Shown here: positions 15,827 to 23,884 of the stretch, in pieces | Layout of the letters: every line of letters starts with the position of its first letter | Numbering within the stretch: the stretch's first letter is position 1 | The notes under the pieces: generated by a model | Told to the model about the DNA's origin: nothing | Databases searched by the model: none | Seen by the model: only the letters and a program-made list of their open reading frames with translations | Source of the DNA: Mangrovibacterium lignilyticum | Lineage (GTDB): Bacteria > Bacteroidota > Bacteroidia > Bacteroidales > Prolixibacteraceae | DNA: 64,000 nt | NCBI RefSeq assembly: GCF_010882175.1 | Contig: NZ_WKLH01000008.1 | Coordinates: 1 to 64,000, forward strand | Direction: 5' to 3' | Made by a program: the position numbers and the translations under genes

Positions 15827-18163
15827 ATGAAAAATATACTTCTTACGGCATTGCTGTTTCTTGGCATTGTATTCGGAAAACAGACGAGTGCCCAGCAATT
15901 AACGAATTCGAATATTGACGAGATTGTCAAAACCATGACACTGGAGGAAAAAGCCAAATTGTTGGTTGGTTTCCGTAACCAGGCGTTCGGTGGCGGAAGT
16001 GCCACGGTTGGCCATACCGAGGATTTGGTGCCCGGTGCAGCCGGCACAACGCAGGGCATCGAGCGCTTGGGAGTCACGCAGGCGGTGCTCACCGATGGTC
16101 CTGCGGGGGTGCGCATCAGCCCAACACGAGCAAATGACGAAGCCACTTACTATTGCACCGGTTTTCCGGTTGGTACCTGTTTGGCATCCAGCTGGAACAC
16201 CGAGCTGGTGGAGCAAGTGGGAGAGGCCATCGGGAACGAAGTGTTGGAATATGGGGCCGATGTGTTGCTCGCACCGGGAATGAATATTCACCGCAATCCG
16301 CTTTGCGGGCGCAACTTTGAGTATTACTCGGAGGATCCTGTTTTAACCGGTAAAATTGCTGCGGCTTACGTCAATGGCGTGCAAAGCAACGGCGTTGGCA
16401 CATCGGTAAAACACTATGCGGCCAACAACCAGGAAACAAACCGCACCGAAAATGACTCGCAGGTTTCTCAGCGGGCACTGCGTGAAATTTACCTGAAAGG
16501 ATTTGAAATTGCGATCAAGGAATCCAATCCCTGGACGGTGATGTCATCCTACAATAAAATTAACGGCGAATATACGCAGCAGAGCTATGATTTGCTGACG
16601 ACGATTCTTCGCGACGAATGGGGTTTTGATGGTATTGTGATGACCGACTGGACACGTCCTCGCGACATTACAGCGCAGATTAAAGCGGGTAACGACCTGA
16701 TGGAACCCGGCATGCCGGAACAATCAGAAGACATTATTGCCAAAGTGAAAAGCGGTGAACTGGCCGAAGCAGCTGTTGATATTTGCGTGAAGCGTATGCT
16801 GGAGTTTGTGGTCAAAACGCCACGTTTCAAAGGCTATGATTATTCCAATAAACCGGATCTGAAAGCGCACGCAGCCGTAACACGCCAGTCGGCAACTGAA
16901 GGAATGGTGTTGCTGAAAAACGATAACGAAGCGTTGCCATTGGCTGAAAACGTGAAAAATATTGCGCTGTTCGGTGTTACCTCTTACGATTTCATTGCCG
17001 GCGGAACAGGATCGGGCGATGTCAACAAAGCCTACGTGGTTGATCTCATGCAGGGATTGAGCAGCGTAGGTTATACGGTGCAGGAAGATCTGAAAGATTT
17101 GTACGAAAAATACAAAGCCTATCAACGGGCAAAAATTGATAGCGAAACCGAATTTCACAGCTGGTTTAAAGGAAAACCCGTGCTGCCTGAGATGCCGGTT
17201 TCGAAGTTGTTTATTGGTAAGCGCGCCGAAGATTCGGACATTGCCGTGGTAACTATTGGCCGCAATGCCGGTGAAGGTGGTGACCGCAAAATTCCGAATG
17301 ATTTTAACATCACAGTGGAGGAACGCGCGCTTCTGAATGATGTTTGCGATGCCTTCCACACAGCAGGCAAAAAAGTAGTGGTGATTTTGAACATTGGCGG
17401 AGTGATTGAAACCGCTTCGTGGAAAAATTTGCCTGATGCGATATTACTGTCTTGGCAACCAGGACAAGAAGGTGGAAATTCTGTGGCCGATGTGTTGAAA
17501 GGTGCTGCCAATCCATCCGGAAAATTAACTATGACCTTCCCGGTTGCAACCATGGATCATCCTTCGTCTAAAAACTTCCCTTACGACTATGAGGCTCCGC
17601 GTGTTGACTTGTTTTTTGGCAATTCATCCGCCGAAAAAAATGTGGCCTACACGGTTTACGAAGAGGGCATTTATGTGGGGTATCGCTATTTCACAACGGC
17701 TGAAAAGGCTGTTTCCTATCCCTTTGGTTATGGCTTGAGTTATACCACATTTGAATACAGTGATGCTGAGATTTCCAAAACAAGCAATGGATTCACTGCC
17801 ACGGTAGCCGTCAAAAATACAGGTAAAGTGGCCGGCAAAGAAGTGGTGCAGCTTTACGTATCAGCTCCTGAAGGAAAACTGGAGAAACCTGTTCGAGAGT
17901 TGAAGGCTTTTGTAAAAACAAAAGAGCTGAAGCCAGGAGAAAGTCAGAAAGTGACGATGAAATTTACAAACTATGATCTAGCCTCATACGACGAGAAAAG
18001 CCAGTCATGGATAACAGAGGGAGGCCAGTATGTTGGCGGGTTTGGCGTTTCTGTGGATGATCTGTTCAGTCAGGTCTCGTTTTCTGCCGATGGCGCCATT
18101 TACAAAGCACACGACGCTTTGAAACCGGCTAAAGCAATTGAAGAGTTGTCCTTGAGAAAATAG
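15827..18163 (+). CDS. GH3 beta-glycosidase (probably beta-glucosidase)
   Basis: Complete GH3 enzyme, 778 residues, with a signal peptide (about 1-23, 'LLFLGIVFGKQTSAQQ') and probably periplasmic. It has an N-terminal TIM barrel with 'LTDGPAGVRI', the substrate-binding 'KHYAANNQETNR' motif and the nucleophile Asp274 in 'GIVMTDW'. The alpha/beta sandwich follows ('GMVLLKNDNEALPL', 'FIAGGTGSGDVN') and then the fibronectin-III-like C-terminal domain ('VKNTGKVAGKEVVQLYVSAPEG'). GH3 retaining enzymes remove terminal beta-glucose or beta-xylose; the sugar cannot be fixed from sequence. Together with two alpha-rhamnosidases it could cleave a rhamnosyl-glucoside completely. The truncated paralogue at 3580-5079 matches its second half. 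Confidence 0.92.
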   Translation: MKNILLTALLFLGIVFGKQTSAQQLTNSNIDEIVKTMTLEEKAKLLVGFRNQAFGGGSATVGHTEDLVPGAAGTTQGIERLGVTQAVLTDGPAGVRISPTRANDEATYYCTGFPVGTCLASSWNTELVEQVGEAIGNEVLEYGADVLLAPGMNIHRNPLCGRNFEYYSEDPVLTGKIAAAYVNGVQSNGVGTSVKHYAANNQETNRTENDSQVSQRALREIYLKGFEIAIKESNPWTVMSSYNKINGEYTQQSYDLLTTILRDEWGFDGIVMTDWTRPRDITAQIKAGNDLMEPGMPEQSEDIIAKVKSGELAEAAVDICVKRMLEFVVKTPRFKGYDYSNKPDLKAHAAVTRQSATEGMVLLKNDNEALPLAENVKNIALFGVTSYDFIAGGTGSGDVNKAYVVDLMQGLSSVGYTVQEDLKDLYEKYKAYQRAKIDSETEFHSWFKGKPVLPEMPVSKLFIGKRAEDSDIAVVTIGRNAGEGGDRKIPNDFNITVEERALLNDVCDAFHTAGKKVVVILNIGGVIETASWKNLPDAILLSWQPGQEGGNSVADVLKGAANPSGKLTMTFPVATMDHPSSKNFPYDYEAPRVDLFFGNSSAEKNVAYTVYEEGIYVGYRYFTTAEKAVSYPFGYGLSYTTFEYSDAEISKTSNGFTATVAVKNTGKVAGKEVVQLYVSAPEGKLEKPVRELKAFVKTKELKPGESQKVTMKFTNYDLASYDEKSQSWITEGGQYVGGFGVSVDDLFSQVSFSADGAIYKAHDALKPAKAIEELSLRK

Positions 18164-18228
18164 CAAGCTTCAATTTTTAGCAAACTAGCCTAGCCAACTA
18201 AACCAATCTTAAAAAAGGAAACCTGCAG

Positions 18229-19587
18229 ATGAAAATGAGAAGTTTAATTTTAATACTCGTGATAGGCTTGGGTACTTTTCAATGGGGTTTTGCCCAAGCA
18301 CAAAAAGCCTCTCCCTTTCAGGTGGGAGCCGCAAAAATCGATATTACGCCAAACGAAAATGAATTGCCGGAAGGCTACTACAGTATCCGCGATCATTTGT
18401 TTTGCCGGGCCGTTGTTGTTCAAAATGAATCCACGTCGGCAGCTTTAATTGCTGTTGATCAGGGGATGGTGAACAGCGATTTATACACCAAGATCGCAGC
18501 ACAAATTGAAGCTGAAACCGGAATTCCGGCACCGAATGTTTTTGTGTCGCCCTCGCATACACACAGCGCTCCATGGGGAATGGAGGCTGCCGTTGAAAAA
18601 GGGGTGTTGGCCGCGGTAAAGGAGGCTAAAGCGAATCTGCAGGATGCGACACTCAGCTATAAAACGGGCTTGTCGTATCTGAACATCAATCGCGATGTGA
18701 TTGACGAACAAACGCGGCTTTGGAAGCAGGGACCAAACTACGACGGCCCATCGGACAAAACGGTTGCGGTGATCACCTTCCGCTCAACGGCTGGCGATCC
18801 GATTGCGGTGTATTACAACTACGCCATGCATGCCAACATGATGTTTATGGGCGGAACCATTAGTGCCGACTTTCCGGGTGAAACTTCAAAATACATTGAA
18901 GACTATTATGGCGATGGCGTGGTTGCTTTGTTCTCGAGCGGCGCAGCGGGCGACCAAAATCCGGTATCGGTGGAGCCGATGGTGGAGGTTGGCCACAAAA
19001 AAGTAGATGCTCTTTTAGCCAGTGGCAAAGCAAAAGATTTAGCCGAAGCAATTATGATGGCTGGATTTGGAGGCGGAGCCGAAGTGGAGCTGGAGCCGAA
19101 AGCGCTGGAGCGCCAGTCGCAAATGATTAGCTCGCTGGGCCAGATTTTAGGCGAAGAAGTGTTGCGGGTAACCCATTTGCCCCAAGCTTCCGATTCGCTG
19201 ATTGCAATCTCCGGTTCCAAAGAAATCTTAACCTGCCCGGGGCGAACCCGAACCAATACGGGACGCGAAGGTGCTCCCGGCACTTACGAAGATGGTGAGC
19301 CGGTCAATATCCAGCTTAGCCTTCTGCGCCTGGGCGATATTGCCATTGCGGCTGTAAATGCGGAAGTGTACAATATCATCGCTCAGCGTTTAAAAGAGGA
19401 ATCTCCCCTGACCAGAACGATATTTTCATCCATTACCAACGGGGCAGCCAATTCGGGCTATATCCCCAATGATGATGCCTTTCAGCGTTACACCTTCCAG
19501 GTGCTTAGTTCGCGATTGCAGCCCAATCATGCGGAGCGCGGCATAATCGATGGTTTGGTAGGGATGATCAAAGCGTCGGAACTATAG
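18229..19587 (+). CDS. neutral/alkaline ceramidase-like hydrolase
   Basis: A 452-residue exported protein (signal peptide about 1-25, 'GTFQWGFAQAQ') of the neutral/alkaline ceramidase N-domain family. 'FQVGAAKIDITPNE' is the usual opening. His110 and His112 in 'SPSHTHSAPWG' and the His in 'NYAMHANMMFMGG' match the zinc-binding residues of the family. It lacks the C-terminal immunoglobulin-like domain of true ceramidases (~650-700 residues), as do many versions found in glycan-utilisation loci. The substrate is not known; the neighbouring esterases suggest hydrolysis of an ester or amide on the glycan or aglycone rather than ceramide. It sits 66 nt after GH3 and 38 nt before an esterase. Confidence 0.75.
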   Translation: MKMRSLILILVIGLGTFQWGFAQAQKASPFQVGAAKIDITPNENELPEGYYSIRDHLFCRAVVVQNESTSAALIAVDQGMVNSDLYTKIAAQIEAETGIPAPNVFVSPSHTHSAPWGMEAAVEKGVLAAVKEAKANLQDATLSYKTGLSYLNINRDVIDEQTRLWKQGPNYDGPSDKTVAVITFRSTAGDPIAVYYNYAMHANMMFMGGTISADFPGETSKYIEDYYGDGVVALFSSGAAGDQNPVSVEPMVEVGHKKVDALLASGKAKDLAEAIMMAGFGGGAEVELEPKALERQSQMISSLGQILGEEVLRVTHLPQASDSLIAISGSKEILTCPGRTRTNTGREGAPGTYEDGEPVNIQLSLLRLGDIAIAAVNAEVYNIIAQRLKEESPLTRTIFSSITNGAANSGYIPNDDAFQRYTFQVLSSRLQPNHAERGIIDGLVGMIKASEL

Positions 19588-19624
19588 GGACCGATCAGAA
19601 ACAAACAATTTAAAACACAACAAA

Positions 19625-21298
19625 ATGAGCAATATTAGCAGAAGAAAGTTTGTATCGTGGATGGGCCTGTCGGCAGTTGCAACGGTTGCTCTGCCTCGCT
19701 TAGGCTACGGTATGTCCCAGCTTGGCGCAGAGCAGCTAAAATCGGGAAGCTATGTGGAAGCGGAAACCGTTTACGGAAAAATTAAGGGTGTTCGCTTCGA
19801 TGGTGTCAATGTTTTCAAAGGCGTGCCTTATGGCGGGCGTATTTCGGGTGATCGGCGTTTTCGTCGTCCTGCTCCGCTTGAGCCCTGGGCAGGTGTGAGA
19901 GATGCGCTCGAATTGGGTGCTCCCGCGATTCAGAACCCAAGACGTGGAGAACCGGACCCGGCTGAAGATTGCTTGTTTTTGAATGTGTGGACGCCTGCGA
20001 ATGACGGCAAAAAGCGGCCGGTCATGTTTTACAGCCATGGTGGTGGTTTTGTGGGCGGCTCTGGTGGTGCCGGCGGACAGGATGGCGCTAACCTGGCGCG
20101 TAATTTCGATGTGGTGGTGGTGGAAACCAACCACCGGTTGGGCCTCCTGGGCTTTCTTTACCTGGACGAACTAGCCGGATCGGACTACGCCGGATCGGGC
20201 AACATGGGCATTGCAGATATTGCGACCGGCCTGAAATGGGTGAACGATAACATTGCGCAGTTCGGCGGCGATCCCGACAATGTGATGATCTTTGGTGAAT
20301 CGGGTGGTGGTGCCAAAACATCGTGCTTGTACGCTATGCCCGAGGCGGCACCGTTTTTCAACAAGGCGTCGATTGAAAGTGGTCCCGGTGTTCGGATGAT
20401 GACCACCGATATGGCCGCCCAAACAACGGAGATGATCCTGAAGGAATTGAATATTTCGCCGCGCAACTGGAAAAAGATACTCGATGTGCCGGCAGCCGAC
20501 TTGCTCGCTGTTCAGGCAAAAATTCCGTTTACCCCACCATTTCAACGGATAAAAGGCGGTATAACCGAACCATTTGCCGGAGGTCTGGGCCCGGTTGTGG
20601 ATGGCGTTGTTTTACCCAATCACCCTTTTGATCCAACAGCACCGGAAATTTCGAAAAACAAACCCTTGATCACGGGCTGGAACGAGGATGAGTACACCTT
20701 TTTCGCCTGGGAACGGCACGATGCCGATTCGTTTAAAATTGGTTTCGACGAGTTGCCGGCAAAACTGGAACCCCAGTTCGGCAGCGACACTCCCAAAATT
20801 ATCGAAGCCTACCGCACCGCGCGACCCCATGCTTCGGCTCCGGATATTTATGTGGCTGTGAACTCGATCACGCTGATGGGGCTTGGATCTATTGAAATTG
20901 CGGAGAAGAAGGCGAAGCAAAATGGAGCGCCGGTTTATCTGTACAATTTCGGTTACAAGTCCAACATGAAAATCCCCGGAACCGATTACGAAATGGGAAC
21001 TCCGCATGCCATGGACATCACCTTCAAGTTTAATAACGAAGTACCTCCGAAAGAAGGCGAAGGGCCTCGCTGGAGCTTTGCCGGTGATAAGCCGGATCGT
21101 TATGTGGCTTCGCATAAAATGGCCGAGTTGTGGTCTACTTTTGCGCGAACCGGCAAACCCGCCGCCAAAGATGTGCCCGAATGGCCGGCTTACAACCTGA
21201 AGGACAGACCAACCATGCGTATTGATACCAATTGCGAGGTGATTAACGATCGCTTCAAAATTGAATTGGATATGTGGCGATCAATTGGTCGCTTATAA
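19625..21298 (+). CDS. type-B carboxylesterase, Tat-exported
   Basis: A 557-residue alpha/beta hydrolase. The N-terminus has a twin-arginine signal ('SRRKFVSWMGLSAVATVALP'), so it is exported folded. Family features run in order: 'VFKGVPYGG', 'EDCLFLNVWTPA', the oxyanion-hole 'YSHGGGFVGGSGG', the nucleophile elbow 'FGESGGGAK' (Ser226), an acidic residue in 'GWNEDEYTFF' and the His in 'GTPHAMDITF'. Type-B esterases split carboxylic esters, including phenolic and feruloyl esters. It is followed 40 nt later by a second esterase that is only distantly similar, so the locus probably handles two ester types or two compartments. Confidence 0.9.
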   Translation: MSNISRRKFVSWMGLSAVATVALPRLGYGMSQLGAEQLKSGSYVEAETVYGKIKGVRFDGVNVFKGVPYGGRISGDRRFRRPAPLEPWAGVRDALELGAPAIQNPRRGEPDPAEDCLFLNVWTPANDGKKRPVMFYSHGGGFVGGSGGAGGQDGANLARNFDVVVVETNHRLGLLGFLYLDELAGSDYAGSGNMGIADIATGLKWVNDNIAQFGGDPDNVMIFGESGGGAKTSCLYAMPEAAPFFNKASIESGPGVRMMTTDMAAQTTEMILKELNISPRNWKKILDVPAADLLAVQAKIPFTPPFQRIKGGITEPFAGGLGPVVDGVVLPNHPFDPTAPEISKNKPLITGWNEDEYTFFAWERHDADSFKIGFDELPAKLEPQFGSDTPKIIEAYRTARPHASAPDIYVAVNSITLMGLGSIEIAEKKAKQNGAPVYLYNFGYKSNMKIPGTDYEMGTPHAMDITFKFNNEVPPKEGEGPRWSFAGDKPDRYVASHKMAELWSTFARTGKPAAKDVPEWPAYNLKDRPTMRIDTNCEVINDRFKIELDMWRSIGRL

Positions 21299-21337
21299 AA
21301 CGAAACTGTTAAAACTGAATTTCAAAAAATACAAACC

Positions 21338-22996
21338 ATGATACTAACCAAACAAACTCAATTATTCCTAACGGCGATTTTATTGCTTGGCCTGAATGCC
21401 TGCCAATCGGGTTCTGCCAACTCAACCGCTGCCGTTGAAGTGCGTGGTTCGCACCCGATGGTGGCCAATGCGGAGACCGCCCAAACAAGCACCGAGGCCG
21501 GTGATGTGATCGGTTATGTGCACGAGGGAGTTTTCAATTACAAGGGGATTCCTTACGCCAAAGCTGAACGTTTTATGCCTCCACAGAAACCCGATAAATG
21601 GGAGGGGGTACGGAGCTGCCGCTCGTACGGGCCGGTTTGCCCCATCAATGTGGAGTCAATGATTCTGTTTGATGAGATGGAGTTCGCCCAGCAGCATAAC
21701 TTCTGGTACATGAAAGAAGATGCCTGTCAAAATCTGAATGTATGGTCGCCAGCTATCAATGATGGAAAAAAACGCCCGGTCATGGTTTGGCTGCATGGTG
21801 GCGGCTACACGGCTGGTTCGTCCTGTGAGCTGCCCAGTTACGATGGCGAAAACCTGAGCCGAACAGGTGATGTGGTGGTCGTTTCCATCAATCACCGTTT
21901 GAATGTATTGGGATTTTTGGATCTCTCGGCAGTGGATGAAAAGTATGCCCAATCGGCCAACGTTGGTATGATGGATGTGGTTGCCGCCTTGGATTGGGTT
22001 CACAACAATATTGCCAATTTTGGTGGCGATCCCGGCAATGTAACCATCTTCGGTCAGTCGGGTGGTGGCGGCAAAGTTGCGACTATGTTGTACACACCCT
22101 CAGCCCAAGGTTTGTTTCACAAAGCCATCATGCAAAGTGGTGCGCTTGGAAAGTTTTCGAGCAAGGAAGCGACGCAACGGGTTGGCCTGGCTATTCTGGA
22201 CGAGCTGGGGCTGAAAAAATCGGAGGTGGACAAGTTGAAAGATGTGCCTTACGATGAATTGCTGGCTGCCGGTAATCGTGCCTTTGCCAAAGCAGGGCAG
22301 GGGCTCGGTCGCTTAGGCTGGGCGCCATCCTGCGATGGTGAATTTATTCCGCTGCAGCCGGGAGCACCGGGCGCTGAAGATTTGGCCAAAGATATTCCAT
22401 TAATCGCTGGATCGAACCAGGTTGAATTCGGTTCGTTTGGTGGTGGCGCCGACTTGTTGCACGCCGGCGAAGCAGCCATTGTCAACTTCCTGCACGAGCG
22501 CTATGGCGACAAAACCGAGGCTTATGTGGCTGCCTACAAAGAAGCTTATCCGAATACAAAAATGCCATCGGACATGAAGGATGTGGATTTGATGTTCCGT
22601 CCGATGCTGCTGGATTTCATCAAGCTGAAATCGTCCGTTCCCGGTGGAGCTCCGGTTTACAACTATGTGTTTGAATGGAATGCGCCGCATTTGGATGGCA
22701 TGCTGAAATCGAGCCATTGCATGGAGATTGCTTTCGTATTCAACAACATTGCGCGCACCGAAGAATACAACAGTGGTTCGCCTGAAGCTTACGCTTTGGC
22801 CGACAAGCTGAGCAAAACCTGGGCGACCTTTGCGTGGACTGGAAATCCGAATACTGATGCGCTGCCCGAGTGGGAACCTTTCACACCGGATGGTGGCGCA
22901 ACCATGTTGTTCGACAACCAATCCAGCCTGGTTCATAAACACGATCAGAAGCTGTTGGAAATAGCCGCTTCTGTTGGTCAACCAAGTATGTTTTAA
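21338..22996 (+). CDS. type-B carboxylesterase, lipoprotein
   Basis: A second 552-residue carboxylesterase. Instead of a Tat signal it carries a lipobox ('LLLGLNACQSG', Cys about residue 22), so it is membrane anchored. Motifs include 'YKGIPYAKAERF', 'CQNLNVWSPA', 'WLHGGGYTAGSS' (oxyanion hole), nucleophile elbow 'FGQSGGGGK' (Ser241, Gln in place of the usual Glu before Ser) and the His in 'SSHCMEIAFVFNN'. Substrate unknown. It lies in the same transcription unit as the first esterase. Confidence 0.88.
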   Translation: MILTKQTQLFLTAILLLGLNACQSGSANSTAAVEVRGSHPMVANAETAQTSTEAGDVIGYVHEGVFNYKGIPYAKAERFMPPQKPDKWEGVRSCRSYGPVCPINVESMILFDEMEFAQQHNFWYMKEDACQNLNVWSPAINDGKKRPVMVWLHGGGYTAGSSCELPSYDGENLSRTGDVVVVSINHRLNVLGFLDLSAVDEKYAQSANVGMMDVVAALDWVHNNIANFGGDPGNVTIFGQSGGGGKVATMLYTPSAQGLFHKAIMQSGALGKFSSKEATQRVGLAILDELGLKKSEVDKLKDVPYDELLAAGNRAFAKAGQGLGRLGWAPSCDGEFIPLQPGAPGAEDLAKDIPLIAGSNQVEFGSFGGGADLLHAGEAAIVNFLHERYGDKTEAYVAAYKEAYPNTKMPSDMKDVDLMFRPMLLDFIKLKSSVPGGAPVYNYVFEWNAPHLDGMLKSSHCMEIAFVFNNIARTEEYNSGSPEAYALADKLSKTWATFAWTGNPNTDALPEWEPFTPDGGATMLFDNQSSLVHKHDQKLLEIAASVGQPSMF

Positions 22997-23026
22997 TCAA
23001 TTTTCATTCAAAAAACTGAAAACAAA

Positions 23027-23854
23027 ATGAAAAGAATTTCACTGATAGCTATCCTGACAATCGCGGTTCAGCTGGCCGTGCTTGCGCAACCGCAATTCAA
23101 TATTCAGGGCGAGGAAGTTTATAAAGGCGATGACGTTGTTTTTCATCAAATTGATGAACATACCTGGGTGGGAACCGGGCACATCATGTTTAACGAAAGC
23201 CTTTACTTGGTTGAAGGAGATGAAAAGGCCGTACTGATTGATGCCGGGACGAACATTAAAGATTTGGACAAAATTGTGGCGTCAATCACTGACAAACCGG
23301 TGATGTTGGTTGCCACACACGTGCATCCGGATCACACGGGGGCTTCAATCGATTATTTCCCCGAATTGTATATCAATCCGGCTGATACGGTAGGAATTCC
23401 GCAGTTTATGCCCAACTACAAGGGCGACGTGAAATACCTGAAAGATGGCGAGCTCATTGATCTTGGCGGGCGTCAGTTGGAGGTTGTGTTTACACCCGGG
23501 CACACGCCGGGCTCAACAACTTTCGTAGATAAGGCGGCACATTATGGTTTCAGTGGCGACTCCTTTGGTTCGGGTAATTTATTGCTGACAACCAACTTTT
23601 CAACCTTGCTGGCAACTTGCGAAAAAACGAGCAAGCTGATGGCTGACCAGGGAATTGAAAAGCTTTATCCGGGGCACTTTTTCGGTCCGAATGAAGAGAC
23701 TCCCCAACGCGTTGACGATTTGGAAAAAATTGCCAAAGGTGCTTTGTCGGGCGACATTGCCGGGGAAACAAATCCGGGAGCAATGCTCGGCCTCGATTTG
23801 TTTATCAACCAATACGGTGTGCGGGTAAACTATAATGAAAAAGCGCTGAAATAA
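23027..23854 (+). CDS. exported metallo-beta-lactamase-fold hydrolase
   Basis: A 275-residue protein with a signal peptide (about 1-20, ending 'AVLAQPQ'). The metal-binding 'THVHPDHTG' motif contains His98, His100, Asp102 and His103, with further ligands in 'FTPGHTPGS', 'FSGDSFGSG' and 'LYPGHFFG'. The layout is of the MBL-fold hydrolase family (lactonase, glyoxalase II and beta-lactamase relatives); nothing here points to antibiotic resistance. In this operon a role in opening a lactone or cleaving a small ester or thioester is plausible but not demonstrated. Confidence 0.8.
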   Translation: MKRISLIAILTIAVQLAVLAQPQFNIQGEEVYKGDDVVFHQIDEHTWVGTGHIMFNESLYLVEGDEKAVLIDAGTNIKDLDKIVASITDKPVMLVATHVHPDHTGASIDYFPELYINPADTVGIPQFMPNYKGDVKYLKDGELIDLGGRQLEVVFTPGHTPGSTTFVDKAAHYGFSGDSFGSGNLLLTTNFSTLLATCEKTSKLMADQGIEKLYPGHFFGPNEETPQRVDDLEKIAKGALSGDIAGETNPGAMLGLDLFINQYGVRVNYNEKALK

Positions 23855-23884
23855 ACCTTTAGCGATCGTTGAATTAAATTCCAG

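Noticed and set aside
16724-17359. Long minus-strand frame (211 codons) inside GH3
   Set aside because: Shadow of the GH3 coding sequence; no start context and no domain.
23027-23854. MBL-fold gene as an antibiotic resistance beta-lactamase
   Set aside because: The HxHxDH motif only defines the fold; the operon context is glycan/ester degradation and no beta-lactamase-specific loop is evident.
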